A program made the translations under genes and the position numbers. A stretch of 64,000 bases of DNA, taken from Dugong dugon (lineage: Eukaryota > Chordata > Mammalia > Sirenia > Dugongidae). The notes beneath the pieces are model-generated. The model saw only the letters and a list, made by a program, of their open reading frames with translations. It was not told the origin of the DNA and searched no databases. Position 1 is the first letter of the stretch; every line of letters starts with the position of its first letter. The stretch covers positions 115,997,234 through 116,061,233 of the forward strand of contig CM057462.1 of assembly GCA_030035585.1 (NCBI GenBank), given 5' to 3'. Positions 43,883 to 55,331 of the stretch are shown piece after piece.

Positions 43883-46800
43883 TTATAATAGTGGTCTTAT
43901 ACAATATTTGTCCTTCTGTGACTAAATTCACTCAGCATAATGACCTCCAGCTTCCTCCATGTTATAAGAAGTTTCACTGCTTCATCATTGTTCTTTATCA
44001 TTGTGTAGTATTCTATCATGTGGATATACCATAATTTGTTTATCCATTCATCCGTTGATGGGCACCTAGGTTGTTTCCATTTTTTGCTATTGTGAACAGT
44101 GCTGCAATGAACATGGGTGTGCATATATCTATTCATGTGACAGTTCTTATTTCTCTAGGATATGTTCCAAGGAGCGGGATAGCTGGATCATATGGTACTT
44201 CTATTTCTAGCTTTTTAAGGAAGCAGCAAATCAATTTCCAAAGTGTTTTTATCATTTTACATTCCCACCAACAGTGTATAAGTGTTCCAGTCTCTCCACA
44301 ACCTCTCCAGCATTTATTATTCTGTGTTTTTTGGATTAATGGTAGCCTTGTTGGGGTGAGATGATATCTCATTGTAGTTTTGATCTGCATTTCTCTAACG
44401 GCTAATGATCATGCGCGTTTCTTCATGTGTCTGATAGCCTCCTGAATATCTTCTTTGGTGAAGTGCCTGTTCATATCCTTTGCCCACTTTTTAATTGGGT
44501 TATTTGTCCTTTCGTTGTTGAGGTTTTGCAGTATTTTGTAGATTTTAGAGATGAGATGCAGATCGGATTTGTCATAGCCAAAAATTTTTTCCCAGTCTGT
44601 AGGTTGTCTTTTGACTCTTTGGTGAAGTCTTTTGATGAGCATAAGTGTTTGGTTTTTAAGAGCTCCCATTTATCTGGTCTCTCTTCTGGTGCTTGTGCAT
44701 TGTCACTTATGGTTCATATTCTGTTTATGCCATGTATTAGGGCTGTTGCACCTATTTTTCCTTCCATGATCTTTATCATTTTTGATTTTATATTTAAGTC
44801 TTTGATCAATTTTGAGTCAGTTTTTGTGCATGGTGTGAGGTATGGGTCTTGTTTCAGTTTTTTGCAGACGGATATCCAGTTATGGCAGCACCATTTGTTA
44901 AACAGACTGTCTTTTCCCCAATTAATGGACTTTGGGCCTTTGTCAAATATCAGCTGCTCATAGGTGGATGAATTTATGTCTGGATTCTCAGTTCTGTTCC
45001 ATTGGTCTCTGTATCTGTTGTTGTACCAGTACTAGGCTGTTTTGACTACCGTGACAGTATAATAGGTTCTAAAATCAGGTAGTGTGAGGTCTTCCACTTT
45101 GTTCTTCTTCTTGAGTAATGCTTCACTTATTCGGGGCCTCTTCCCTTTCCATACAAAGTTGGTGATTTGTTTCTCCATCTCATTAAAAAATGCCAGTGGA
45201 ATTTGGATCAGGATTGCATTGTATCTGTAGATCACCTTCGGTAGAACTGATATTTTCACTGTTGTTCAGTTTCCACGTGTTTGATTTTTTTCCCTTGCTT
45301 TTTCCGTCTCCTTATCCATGAGCAAGGTATGTTTTTCCACTTATGCAGGTCTCTTTTGTTTCTTGTAGTAGTGTCTTGTAGTTTTCATCGTATAAGTCTT
45401 TTACGTCTCTGGTTAGATTTATTCCTAAGTAATTTATCTTCTTGGGGGCTACTGTAAATGGTATTGATTTGGTGATTTCCTCTTCGAGGTTCTCTTTGTT
45501 GGTGTAGAGGAATCCAACTGATATTTATATGTTTATCTTGTATCCTGAAACTCTGCTGAAATCTTCTATTATTTCCAGTAGTTTTCTTTGGGGTTTTCTT
45601 TGTATAAGATCATATCATCTGCAAATAGAGATACTTGGACTTCTCCCCTACCAATTTGGATGTGCCTTATTTCTTTTTCTAGCCTAATTGCTGTGGCTAG
45701 GACATCCAGCACAATGTTGAATAAGAGTGGTGATAAAGGGCATCCGTGCCTGGTTCCCGTTCTCAAAGGGAATGCTTTCAAAGTCTCTCCATTTAGGATG
45801 ATGTTAGCTGTTGGCTTTGTATAACTGTCCTTAATTATATTGAGAAATTTCCCTTCTATTCCTATTTTGTTGAGAGTTTTTATCATGAATCGGTGTTGGA
45901 CTTTGTCAAATGCCTTTTCTGCATCAATTGATAAGATCATGTGGTTCTTGTCTTTCGTTTTATTTATGTGATGGATTACATTGATTGTTTTTCTAATATT
46001 GAACCATCCATGCATACCTGGTATAAATCCCACTTGATCGTGATGAATTATTTTTTTGATATGTTGCTGAATTCTATTGGCTAGAATTTTGTTGAAGATT
46101 TTTGCATCAATGTTCATGAGGGATATTGGTCTGTGATTTTCTTTTTTTGTGTGTCTTTACCTGGTTTTGATATCAGGGTTATGCTGGTTTCATAGAATGA
46201 GTTTGGGAGTATTCCGTCCTTTTTTATACTCTGAAATACTTTTAGTAGTAGTGGTGTTAACTCTTCTCTGAAAGTTTTGTAGAATCTTCCAGTGAAGCCA
46301 TCTGGGCCAGGGCTTGTTTTTGTTGGGAGTTTTTTAATTACCTTTTCAATCTCTTCTTTTGTTATGGGTATATTTAGTTGTCCTACCTCTGTTTGTGTTA
46401 GTTTAGGTAGGTAGTAAGTAACTAGAAATTTGTCCATTTCCTCTAGGTTTTCAAATTTGTTAGAGTACAATTTTTCATAGTATTCTGTTATGATTCTTTT
46501 AATTTCATTTGGGTCTGTTGTTATATCACCCATCTCATTTCTTATATTGGTGATCTGCTTCTTCTGTTTTTCTTTTCTCAGTTTGACCAATGGTTTATCA
46601 ATTTTGTTGACCTTTTCAAAGAATCAGCTTTTGGTCTTGTTAACTCTTTCAATTGTTTTTCTACTCTCTATTTCATTTAATTCTGGTCTAATTCTTATTA
46701 TTTCCTTTCTTCTGGCACCTGTGGGCTTCTTTTGCTCCTCTCTTTCTACCTGTTCCAGTTGTAGGGTTAAAGTTTTGATTACAACCCTTTCTTCTTTTTG

Positions 46801-47724
46801 GATGCATGCATTTATGCTCTAAACTGACCTCTGAGCAGTGCTTTTGCTGTGTCCCAAAGGTGCTGGTAAGATGTGTTTTCATTCTTGTTTGATTCTGTGA
46901 ATTTCTTTATTCCATTTTTAATATCTTCTATAACCAAGTAGTTTTTGAGCAAGGTGTTGTTCAGTTTCCATGTGTTTGATTTTTTTTTCCTTGCTTTTTC
47001 TGCCACTGATTTCTAATTTTATGGCTTTATGGTCAGAAAAGATGCTTTGTACTATTTCAATGTTTGGATTTTGTTAACTTGCTTTATGGCCTAATATGTG
47101 GTCTCTTCTGGAGAATGTTCCATGTACATTGGAAAAGAAAGTATACTTGGCTGCTGTTGGGTGGAGTGTTCATTATATGTCTATGAGATCAAGTTGGTTG
47201 GTTGTAGCATTTAGCTCTTACATGTCTTTGTGAAGCTGCTTTCTGGATGGTCTGTCCTTTACCGAAAGTGGTGTGTTGAAGTCTCCTACTACTATTGTGG
47301 AGCTATCTATCTCTCTTTTCAGTGTTGTTAGAGTTTGTTTTATTTTTTTGGAGCCATGTCCTTGCGTACGTAAATATTTATTATGGTTATGTCCTCCTGG
47401 TGTATTGAACCTTTAATCATTATATAGGGTCCTTCCTTATCCTTTGTGGTGGATTTTACTTTAAAGTCTATTTTGTCAGAGATTAATATTGTCATTCTTG
47501 CTCTTTTTTGAGTGTTATTTGCTCTCTAAATTTTTTTCCATCCTTTGAGTTGTAGTTTGCTTGTGTCTTTAAGTCTCAGGTGTGTCTCTTATAGGCAGCA
47601 TATAGACGGATCTTGTTATTTTAATCCAATTTGCCACTCTCTCTGTTTATTGGTGCATTTAGTCCATTTACATTCAGCATAATTATTGATAGGTATGAGT
47701 TTAGTGCTGTAATTTTGATGTCTT
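43883..47724 (-). pseudogene. L1 ORF2 remnant (endonuclease and reverse transcriptase), copy B
   Basis: Endonuclease start at ITALNSYLSIIMLNVNGLNAP (about 47724-47660). [23 protein letters not shown] (about 46320), [35 protein letters not shown], and the catalytic FADDMILYK (45630-45600), all kept. C-terminal part: WKGKRPRISEALLKK, then [33 protein letters not shown] and HMIEYYTMIKNNDEAVK, stopping at 43883. It is split over at least eight frames. A 49 bp segment copied from its own endonuclease-proximal region sits at 45262-45310. Confidence 0.93.
45262..45310 (-). other. Self-templated insertion inside L1 copy B ORF2
   Basis: Plus-strand text TGTTGTTCAGTTTCCACGTG, then TTTGATTTTTTTCCCTTGCT and TTTTCCGTCT. 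It matches 46956-47003 of the same element (TGTTGTTCAGTTTCCATGTG, TTTGATTTTTTTTTCCTTGC) and replaces about 15 bp that copy A has at 5129-5143. Both sites lie beside GAGCAAGG. Confidence 0.85.
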
Positions 47725-48159
47725 TTTTTTGTGTGTTTGTCACAGTTTCTTTGTTCCACTTAATTTTCTGTGCTGAGTCATTTTTCTTTATGTATTTTCT
47801 TTTCATCCTTTTCATTGTTGATTTTATTTTTGCTGAGTCTTTGTATTTTTCCAGTATTTTATTTTGCCTTGTAGGATTGTTAGTTTCCTCTGTGGCTACC
47901 TTAAGATTTACACCTATTTTTCTAAGTTTATACCAGTCTTTTATTTCTTTATATCACCTTGACTTCGTTTCCATATGAAAAATCTATGTCTACATTGTTT
48001 AAGTCCCTCTTTTTTGTTTTAATGTTGTCATCTTTTACATATTGACATCTGTTTCTCTATTTTCAGTGTTTTAGCTTTGATTTACTTTTGTGACTTCTCT
48101 ATCTGGGTTGATATCTGGTTGCTCTGTCCTGTGTTCTAGTCTTGGGTTGTTATCTGATG

Positions 48160-49098
48160 TTATTGATTTTCTAACTGTAGGACTCCCTTTAGTATTTCTT
48201 GTAATTTTGGTTTGGTTTTTGCAAATTCCCTGAACTTCTGTTTATCTGAATGCCCTAATTTCACCGTCATATTTGAAAGATAGTTTTGCTGGATATATAA
48301 TTCTTGGCTGGCAATTTTTTTCCTTCAAGGCTTTATATATGTCATCCTATTGCCTTCTTGCCTGCATGGTTTCTGCTGAGTAGTCTGAGCTTATGCTTAT
48401 TAACTCTCCTTTGTAGATGATTTTTCTTTTATCCCTAGCCGCTCTTAAAATTTTTTCTTTATCTTTGGTTTTGGCAAGTTTGATTATAATATGTCTTGGT
48501 GACTTTCTTTTGGGATCTACTTTATGTGGGGTTCGATGAGCATCTTGGATAGATATCTTGTCATCTTTCACGATATCAGGGACGTTTTCTGCCAACAAAT
48601 CTTCAACAATTCTCTCTGTATTTTCTGTTATCCCCCTGTTCTAGTTCTCCAATCACTCGTAGTTATTCCTCTTGATAGAGTCCCACATATTTCTTAGGGT
48701 TTCTTCAGTTTTTTAATCCTTTTATCTGATTTTTCCTCATATAAGTTGGTGTCAAGTGCTTTATCTTCAATCTTGCTATTTCTGACTTGCGTTGCCTCAA
48801 TTCTGCTCCTATGACTTTCTATTGTGTGGTCTAATTCTGAAATTTTATTGTTAATCTTCTGGATTTCTGATTGCTGTCTCTCTGTGGATTCTTGCAGCCT
48901 ATTAAATTTGTCATGATGCTCTTCTCTAATCTTTTTGATTTCCTGTATTGTGTGTTCTGCATTTTGCTTAATTTCCGTCCTAATTTCTTGAAGAGTTCTG
49001 TATATTAATCTTTTGTATTCTGCTTCTGGTAATTCCAAGAAATTTCCCTCCTCTGAAAAATTTCTAGATTCTTACTTTTGGGTGTTTGCTGAAGCCAT
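48160..49098 (-). pseudogene. L1 ORF1 protein remnant, copy B
   Basis: Starts MASANTQ (49098) with an early stop after about eight codons. The coiled-coil part is readable at 49038-48694 (ELPEAEYKRLIYRTLQEIRTEI, RLQESTERQQSEIQKINNKI, KSDKRIKKLKKP). A second frame (48598-48347) gives the RNA-binding C-terminal region (SIQDAHRTPHKVDPKRKSPR, HIIIKLAKTKDKEKILRAAR, SSDYSAETMQARRQ). It ends at LENQ plus stop near 48160. Length about 313 codons, as in copy A. Confidence 0.92.
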
Positions 49099-50520
49099 CA
49101 TGTACTGCCTCTTTATGTGAGTTGATATTGACTGTTGTCCCCAAGCCATCAATAAGTTAATATATTAATTTTTTTTATGTTTGCTTACTGTGTCCTAGCT
49201 TCTTGTTTTGTTTTGATTTGCCCAAATAGGCTGCTCTTATGAGCTAGTTTGATTATTGGCACCTTTGAAGCGCTAATGTCCTGTCACCAGATGGTTAGAT
49301 CTGTTACTAGGTATGGGAGCTCAGGAGTCTTCTCACTCCTTCTGTATGTATTCAGCTCAGGAGCCCAGGTAGATAGTCAGCAGGTGTGTGGGGGAGGCTC
49401 TCACTTACAGTCCCAGACAGGCATGGGTAATTGGTGTAAGCACAGGCAACCGGCTGCAGCAGGGGGCACACTCTGAGCAAGGCAGAGGGCTGACGCCACC
49501 CCCAAGTGTCCAAGAGGAAGTTGTGTCCCTGTTCCCTAGAGTATGTAGATGAGTAAGTTTTGCAGCCAGACTATGGGCACCCGATGCTGTTGGCTGTAAG
49601 GACTAGGGGACACTTATTCATGGGCCGCTATCGCAGGTGGCTAGGTGGTGTGTGTGGAGCCACCAGTTCTCAAGCACCTGATGTTGGTAGGTGAAGACAG
49701 TGCTTAATGGGCAGAGCAGTGTCAAATGCCACAAACCTGTACTTCACAGCTGAAACAGCTGAAGTTAGACTTCAGGTATATACCCTGTTGTACTATGGTA
49801 ATAGGGACTAAGCTGTTGAAATGGGCCAACTCAAGTCTATGCAGGGGGAAAGACACTCAAAGTCCGTGGATCCCTTATGCCTGTGCCTAGGCAAAGGAGC
49901 TGTGCCTACCCTGGGTTCCTGGCTTAGGGGAGCCAGCAGTTTATTTTTTCCCCTGTTTGTTAATTTGTTCACTCTCCAAGCCCAGGGGAATGGCTCAGGG
50001 TTTGTCACAGATCCTACTTCTGGCCCAGGGGACTTGGCAATTGCTGAAGCCATCCTGGACCCGGTGCAGAGCAGGGAATGGGGAGGTAAATGAAAAAGGG
50101 GTTTTTCCCTAAGGGGGGTGTTTTTTATCCATGCAATAGGCCGGACACAAGTACTTATCTTTCACCAGTCAAGGGCTGCTTCTTACTGGTTCTGGGTGGC
50201 CAAGAAAACTTTCTGCCTCTGGGTCTCTCCAGGTGTAGAAAATGCACCTCTCAAGCACCACTGCTTGCCTGCCTCACCACTTACCCATGATCTGATCATA
50301 TCTGAAGGGCTCAGGCTCTTGCTGGGTCACTTCTGGCAACTCCTCGCTGCTTGAACCATCTCTCCTTCCCCCGTCACTCAGTCCAGTTCCTCAATTTGCC
50401 TTTGATGTTCACGGTTTCTAGCTTGCCATATATAATCGATTCACTTTTTTGGGGGGTCTCTGTTGTAAGAGGGTCCTCTGGAAGCATCTGACTACTCTGC
50501 CATCTCGGCCCTGCCTCTCA
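49099..50520 (-). promoter_or_regulatory. L1 copy B 5' UTR
   Basis: About 1.42 kb, colinear with 1-1316 of copy A plus the 5' end missing there. It should hold the element's internal promoter. GC content is higher than in the ORFs. A sense open frame at 50053-49808 shares its middle with the 224-682 frame of copy A, but the upstream parts differ by a one-base change in length. Confidence 0.85.
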
Positions 50521-50532
50521 GGGATTTTCCCC
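50518..50532. repeat. Right target-site duplication of the composite L1 insertion
   Basis: TCAGGGATTTTCCCC, matching 40142-40156 at 14 of 15 positions. The first three bases may belong to the L1 5' end instead. Confidence 0.8.
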
Positions 50533-50985
50533 TTGAGGAGGAAGAAGAGGGCACATGAACACAAATGATTAGACTATATACAACTGTGACAGATTGCATG
50601 CTTGTTCTCAATTTTTCACTCCCTACTGCACAGTGAAGCAAATTACACCTATCCCTCACTTTGGCCAATGAAAAGTTAGAGGAAGGGACATGGGCGGAGG
50701 CTTTAAACAGGTTTGCATGGGCCTTTTGTGCATTGCCCTGAGAAGATATTACCCAATAGCTGTTAATTCACAGAGAATGAGGAGACCTGGAGCATAACGA
50801 AGCCAATCCCAAAGGCTAGAGCAAGGTCAGTCAACACTCAGCCTAGAGCAGAGCTGTCTCTGCTGACCCACAGACACATAACTGAAAAAATAAATGCTTG
50901 TTATTTTAAGCCATTACCTCTCAAGGAAGTTTGTTATGCAACATCATGGCCCAACAAAGCAGCCAAACCTACCGTAGCTGCTATA
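50533..50985 (+). repeat. Old repeat with MaLR-like tail, family unassigned
   Basis: 'ctgacccacagacacataac', 'aaaataaatgcttgttattt' then 'taagccattacctctcaagg' and 'tttgttatgcaacatcatgg' follow the 3' end of old LTR-like mammalian repeats. The 5' limit is unclear. Confidence 0.4.
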
Positions 50986-52599
50986 ACTTAAAATAATTTT
51001 GGGAATCTCATGGGCAAACATGATTACTAAAGTTAAGAGAAAGAAAACACAGTAAGTTATTGAAAACTGTATACAAACTCTTGAAAATCCAAATAACAAA
51101 CAAAAGAACCCAAGAGAAACAAGACAGAATTTTCTAAAGACCTCCTAGAGTGGTCAGGAAGACTGGGGCAATGAGCTCAAGAGGTAAAAATGGAAAGACG
51201 GATCAAGATAAAGCTGAAAGAGCAACTGCAAATAATGGAAGAATTTTTTGTTGTTACTTTTTTATTTTTTTTTAATGGAACTATTTTTTAAAAAGAAACA
51301 GATAAAAGTACAAACTTGTTGATTCACCATTATAACTTACCTGAAGCAGAAAAAAAGAAAAATTAATCACTCTGGAAGTGAACATAATAGGATCACATTT
51401 TTGAGCAATGGGAGTGCCCAGGTTTTCAAAGAATTTGAGAAAAGTAAAATGTACAGAAAAAGGAAACAGAAGTGTAAATAATACTATTAAAGGAGCTGAG
51501 CAGAAAAGGCTAACTTTTCAAAAAGAACGCATTAAATGAAGCAGAAAGAGGAATACAGGATGAGGTTCTTAAAAAAGAAGCCAGAAAGTATTACATACAG
51601 TAATTGCAAAGACCTTCTTTCCTTATAACACGGAAATTGATGGATTTCAGAATAAGGATATTAGAAAAGGTCTTTAAGAGTCCGCAGGAAATAGAAGAGC
51701 TAGGACAAAGCATGGATGTCATGTAGCATATTTTATGACAAACTGCTGGCCAGAGTCAATGTAATTCTTGGGCTGGGGAAAGAATTCCTGCTCAATAGAA
51801 AGATGAGTGGGGTGGAGGCGGGGAGGAGATGTTGTAACACAGTTTCTAAATATATTTCATACTTGAAGGACTCAGAGAGGACTAGCTATAGTTTATTTTT
51901 TTAAATGAGGATTTTGCTATTAAAAAGAAAGCAGAAAAAAGAAAGAATAATAAACCATAAATACTTTGATAAAAAGTGAGGTAGGCCATTAATATGTAAG
52001 AGTAAAGGGAAGAACCAGGAAGAAGGGTAAAACATTATAGAAAAAAGGACTGTAAAGCAAATGGGAAAGAGTAACAAAGTGTGACTACAGAGTTTATGCA
52101 AGGAATGCAATTGCAGAAGTGCCAATGACTTGTTATAGGACAGAACTGAAATGCACATAGGTGAAACGTACAAGTACTTTATAACTTGGGAAACATTTGG
52201 GGGTCAAACAAGATCATTTATTACAAAAGTTTTGTAAAAGGTATAGGGCTTTCTGTTGATAGAATTAATTAGTGGTTGCAATGTTAAGAGTTACTCCCAA
52301 AGGGCAAAAAACAGAAATATTGTTCAATTCAAATCGCTAAATGTTTACTTAGCCACAACAATGAGCTAATGAAATGTCAGACGTTGGGAGGACTCATCAA
52401 TAATTAAAACAGACCTATGCATAAAATATTTTCAGTAGAACAGTGGTGTTTAAAGAGACAGCCACTTTTGAACAATCTCTTCTGAACTCTGCAGAAACGT
52501 GTGCATACAAGCATAGGTGTGTGTATTTATGCATATGTGTATATGTTTATGTATGTATATACGTATCTTTTAATTTTACACAATCGGGGGTACGCTAGA
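50986..52599. other. Unassigned AT-rich, A-rich sequence
   Basis: Strongly purine-rich on the plus strand from 51050 to 52130. Mixed TG/TA-rich at 52497-52570. No gene or named repeat. Confidence 0.4.
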
Positions 52600-52966
52600 T
52601 AACCTTGACATATCCTCTTAAGGTAGCAATTTAGAGATTACACCATATCAGAATAGAGAGCTACTGTGTTTTTCCTAATGGCATATTTTATCGCATGGTT
52701 GTGCCATAATGTATCTAATCAGTAGTTTTATAATGAACACTTATGCAGTTTCCAGTCCTTTGTTATAACATATAATGTTTATACATAATGTGCTTGTACC
52801 CATGGGCATATTCTTGGTAGTCAATTTTTAGAAATTGAATTTCTGTCAAATAGCAAATGAATTTTTAATTCTGATAAATATTTCCAAATAGCTCTCAAAG
52901 AGACACATCTATTTGCAATCCTGCCAACTGTGCATGAGGGTACACTGTCCTTATCTCAAAAGCAAA

Positions 52967-53164
52967 CCCATTGCCATTGAGTTGATTCCGACTCATAGCG
53001 ACACTACAGGACAAGTAGAACTGCCCCATAGAGTTTCCAAGGCTGTATTATTCTTTATGGAAGTAGACTGCCACATCTTTCTCCTACAGAGCAGCTGGTG
53101 GGTTCAAATCTCCCCACTTTTGGTTAGCAGCCAAGAGCTTAACCACTATGGCACCAGAGCTTCT
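52967..53164 (-). mobile_element. AfroSINE, long form
   Basis: CCATTGCCATTGAGTTGATTC and ACTCATAGCGACACTACAGG at the tail; TCTTTATGGAAGTAGACTGCC marks the long form; GTTAGCAGCCAAGAGCTTAAC at the head. Confidence 0.94.
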
Positions 53165-54484
53165 TTTGTCCTCATACAGCCTACCAGTGCCATTGATTAT
53201 CAAATCTTTTGATTCTTGCAAATCTCATACCTAAAAAAGATAACTCATTATAGTTTGGGTTTGTATTGTTCTCACTATGAGCAAATTTGGGTACATAGTC
53301 ATGTATTTAAAAGTCTTGTGTTTTCTGTTAATAATCTGATCATAAACATGGCCCATCTTTTTTTCATTTTTAAAATTAATATGTTAAAGAGGAGTCCATT
53401 GTTATATGTCTTGGCATTATTTTTTCAGTTCGTTATTTTTCTTTCAATTTTGATTATGATATTTTTTAACCATAATGACACTTTTTAAAATCAGTCTTTT
53501 TAGATTTTCTAACTCCTCTAGCATCAATTTTTTCCAAGTTGATCGTTTATTTAATTCAGGTTTCCAAAGGTATTTATATAGGGACTAACAACTTATTATC
53601 TTACAATTCTGTATCTGTGGTTATATACCCATTTTCAGCTTTTTTTCTTCTTTTTTTCCATAATCAACATATATAATATATATATAATAATACTTCTGTT
53701 ATTGATTTTTTTTACCCAAAAGGAACAGCTGTTTTATGTATTATTTTATTATATTTCTATTATAAATATTAGTTTATTATATTTCTACCTTATCTTCAGA
53801 TGTACTTTTACTTTTTCATTCTTTCTGCTTTATGTAGTATTTTTATTGGACTTTATCTCATTTATTCTGTTGAAATTTTAATTCATTTATTTACTAATTT
53901 AGGAATGTGAGTATTTGAGTATTAGTACAATAAATTATACTGTAACTACACCTATTTTAGAATACTTGATAGAGGTTTTGTTTTTGTTTTTTATTGATTC
54001 TAAAATATAGGTTTTGCTTTCAATATATCTTTTAATTCTGATGTGGCTTGGGTTTTTTTTTCTGTATTTGTTATTGGTTTCTGATATTATCATAACTGGA
54101 GAATATCGTGTGTATAATATCTACTTTGGTGAAATCCACTGAGGTTTTCTTTGTGGCTTGAAATGTGGTCAATCTTACAAATTTCCAATGGTAATTGAAC
54201 AGAAGCTTTACTCTAATTTTAAGCATAAAGTTTAATGTTTGTCAAGAATAGTTATTTTAACTCTAATATTGATATCCTCTAAACTTAATATTTGTCTAAT
54301 GTAACTGTCAAGGACTGAAAAAGGCTAATTAAAATCTCTTCCTGTGATTGTATTTCTGCCTACCACTTATATTTGATAAAAATTTGGCATTTGGAATTTT
54401 GATGTTATGTGACTTAATTTATGAAGATTCGTAACAAATCTTGTGGATTTCAACCATTTTATTATTAAGTGCCTTTCATTTGTT

Positions 54485-54613
54485 AGGGGCCCTGGCAGTG
54501 CAGTGGTTAAGAGCTAAGGCTGCTAACCAAAATGTTGGCAGTTTGAATCCACCAGCTACTCCTTGGAAACCTTAGGGCCTCTGTGAATCACAATTGACTC
54601 GACGGCAATGGGT
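54485..54613 (+). mobile_element. AfroSINE, short form, internally deleted
   Basis: GGGGCCCTGGCAGTGCAGTGG head, GGCAGTTTGAATCCACCAGC B box region. The part from 'gggcagttctactctgtcct' is missing, then CACAATTGACTCGACGGCAAT tail. Confidence 0.92.
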
Positions 54614-55030
54614 AATTTAATGTACTTTTTGGTGATTTAATGTACTTTTCTTTAAATTGGACATTGTGTAATTTTAATATAATTACCTGTGCTTGCTTTT
54701 GGTTAGAATTGCTTTGCCTGCCTTTTACATTCAACCTTTATTTTAATTTTAGACTAATACTTTGTATATAGCACTTATATTACTTTTTGGTCCAATTTGA
54801 GAGTCTTTTCTTTTAATGGGTGATTTTATCCCATTTATATTTATTGATCAGCAATTAGCTCTGTCATTTTATTTCATTCCATGCTTTCATTAGTTTAGTG
54901 CCACCTTTCATTATTGTTATTTTTTACTATATTGTCTGTTTCTTGTGTGTATGTTTATATTTCACTCTTACAATTTGAAAGACATATTCTCGCTTTTTTT
55001 TTTTTTTTTGGTGGTTACGTTGGGTGAGGG

Positions 55031-55122
55031 AGATAGATGATAGGTAGATAGGTAGATAGGTAGGCAGGTAGGTAGATAGACAGATAGATGATAGACAGAT
55101 AGATAGACAAGACAGACAGATA
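55031..55122. repeat. (GATA)n-type tetranucleotide repeat
   Basis: GATA, GGTA, GACA and similar units over about 90 bp, beside a T(16) run at about 54995-55010. Confidence 0.95.
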
Positions 55123-55134
55123 ACTAGACCACTT

Positions 55135-55331
55135 ACCGTCAAGTTGACTCTGACTCATGGCAACCTCCTGTGTGTCAGAGTAGCACTGTGTCCTGTAGGA
55201 TTTTCAATGCTGATTTTTTGGAAGTAGATCACCAAGCCTTTTGTTTTTGAGGCACATCTGAGTGTACTCAAACCTCTAATCTTTTGGTTAGCAGCCTAGC
55301 ATTTTAATTGTTTCTACCACCCAGGGTCTCC
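55135..55331 (-). mobile_element. AfroSINE, older form
   Basis: ACCGTCAAGTTGACTCTGAC tail, GAGGCACATCTGAGTGTACTC middle, CTACCACCCAGGGTCTCC head. Confidence 0.9.

Larger units (their letters stand above)
42908..50520 (-). mobile_element. L1 LINE, copy B, full length and decayed
   Basis: Complete order on the minus strand: 5' UTR (50520-49099), ORF1, ORF2, 3' UTR, A-rich tail (AAATAAATAAATAA type at about 42930-42908). The 5' end reads GAGAGGCAGGGCCGAGATGG. Close to copy A but opposite in direction. Both ORFs have stops and frame changes. It contains no AfroSINE. It also carries an internal copied segment within ORF2 (45262-45310). Confidence 0.96.
52600..55010 (-). mobile_element. Ancient L1M remnant, interrupted by AfroSINEs
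   Basis: On the plus strand, from left: 'atggttgtgccataatgtat', 'ttagaaattgaatttctgtc', 'gcaatcctgccaactgtgca', an AfroSINE, 'ccagtgccattgattatcaa', then AT-rich ORF2 DNA, 'ttttggttagaattgctttg' (54690) and 'gggtgattttatcccattta'. These follow the reverse complement of old L1 from the end of ORF2 to the endonuclease region. Very diverged; the middle (53500-54480) is the weakest part. Confidence 0.65.

Noticed and set aside
55031-55122. Possible CRISPR-like or satellite array
   Set aside because: A simple tetranucleotide repeat with no spacers.
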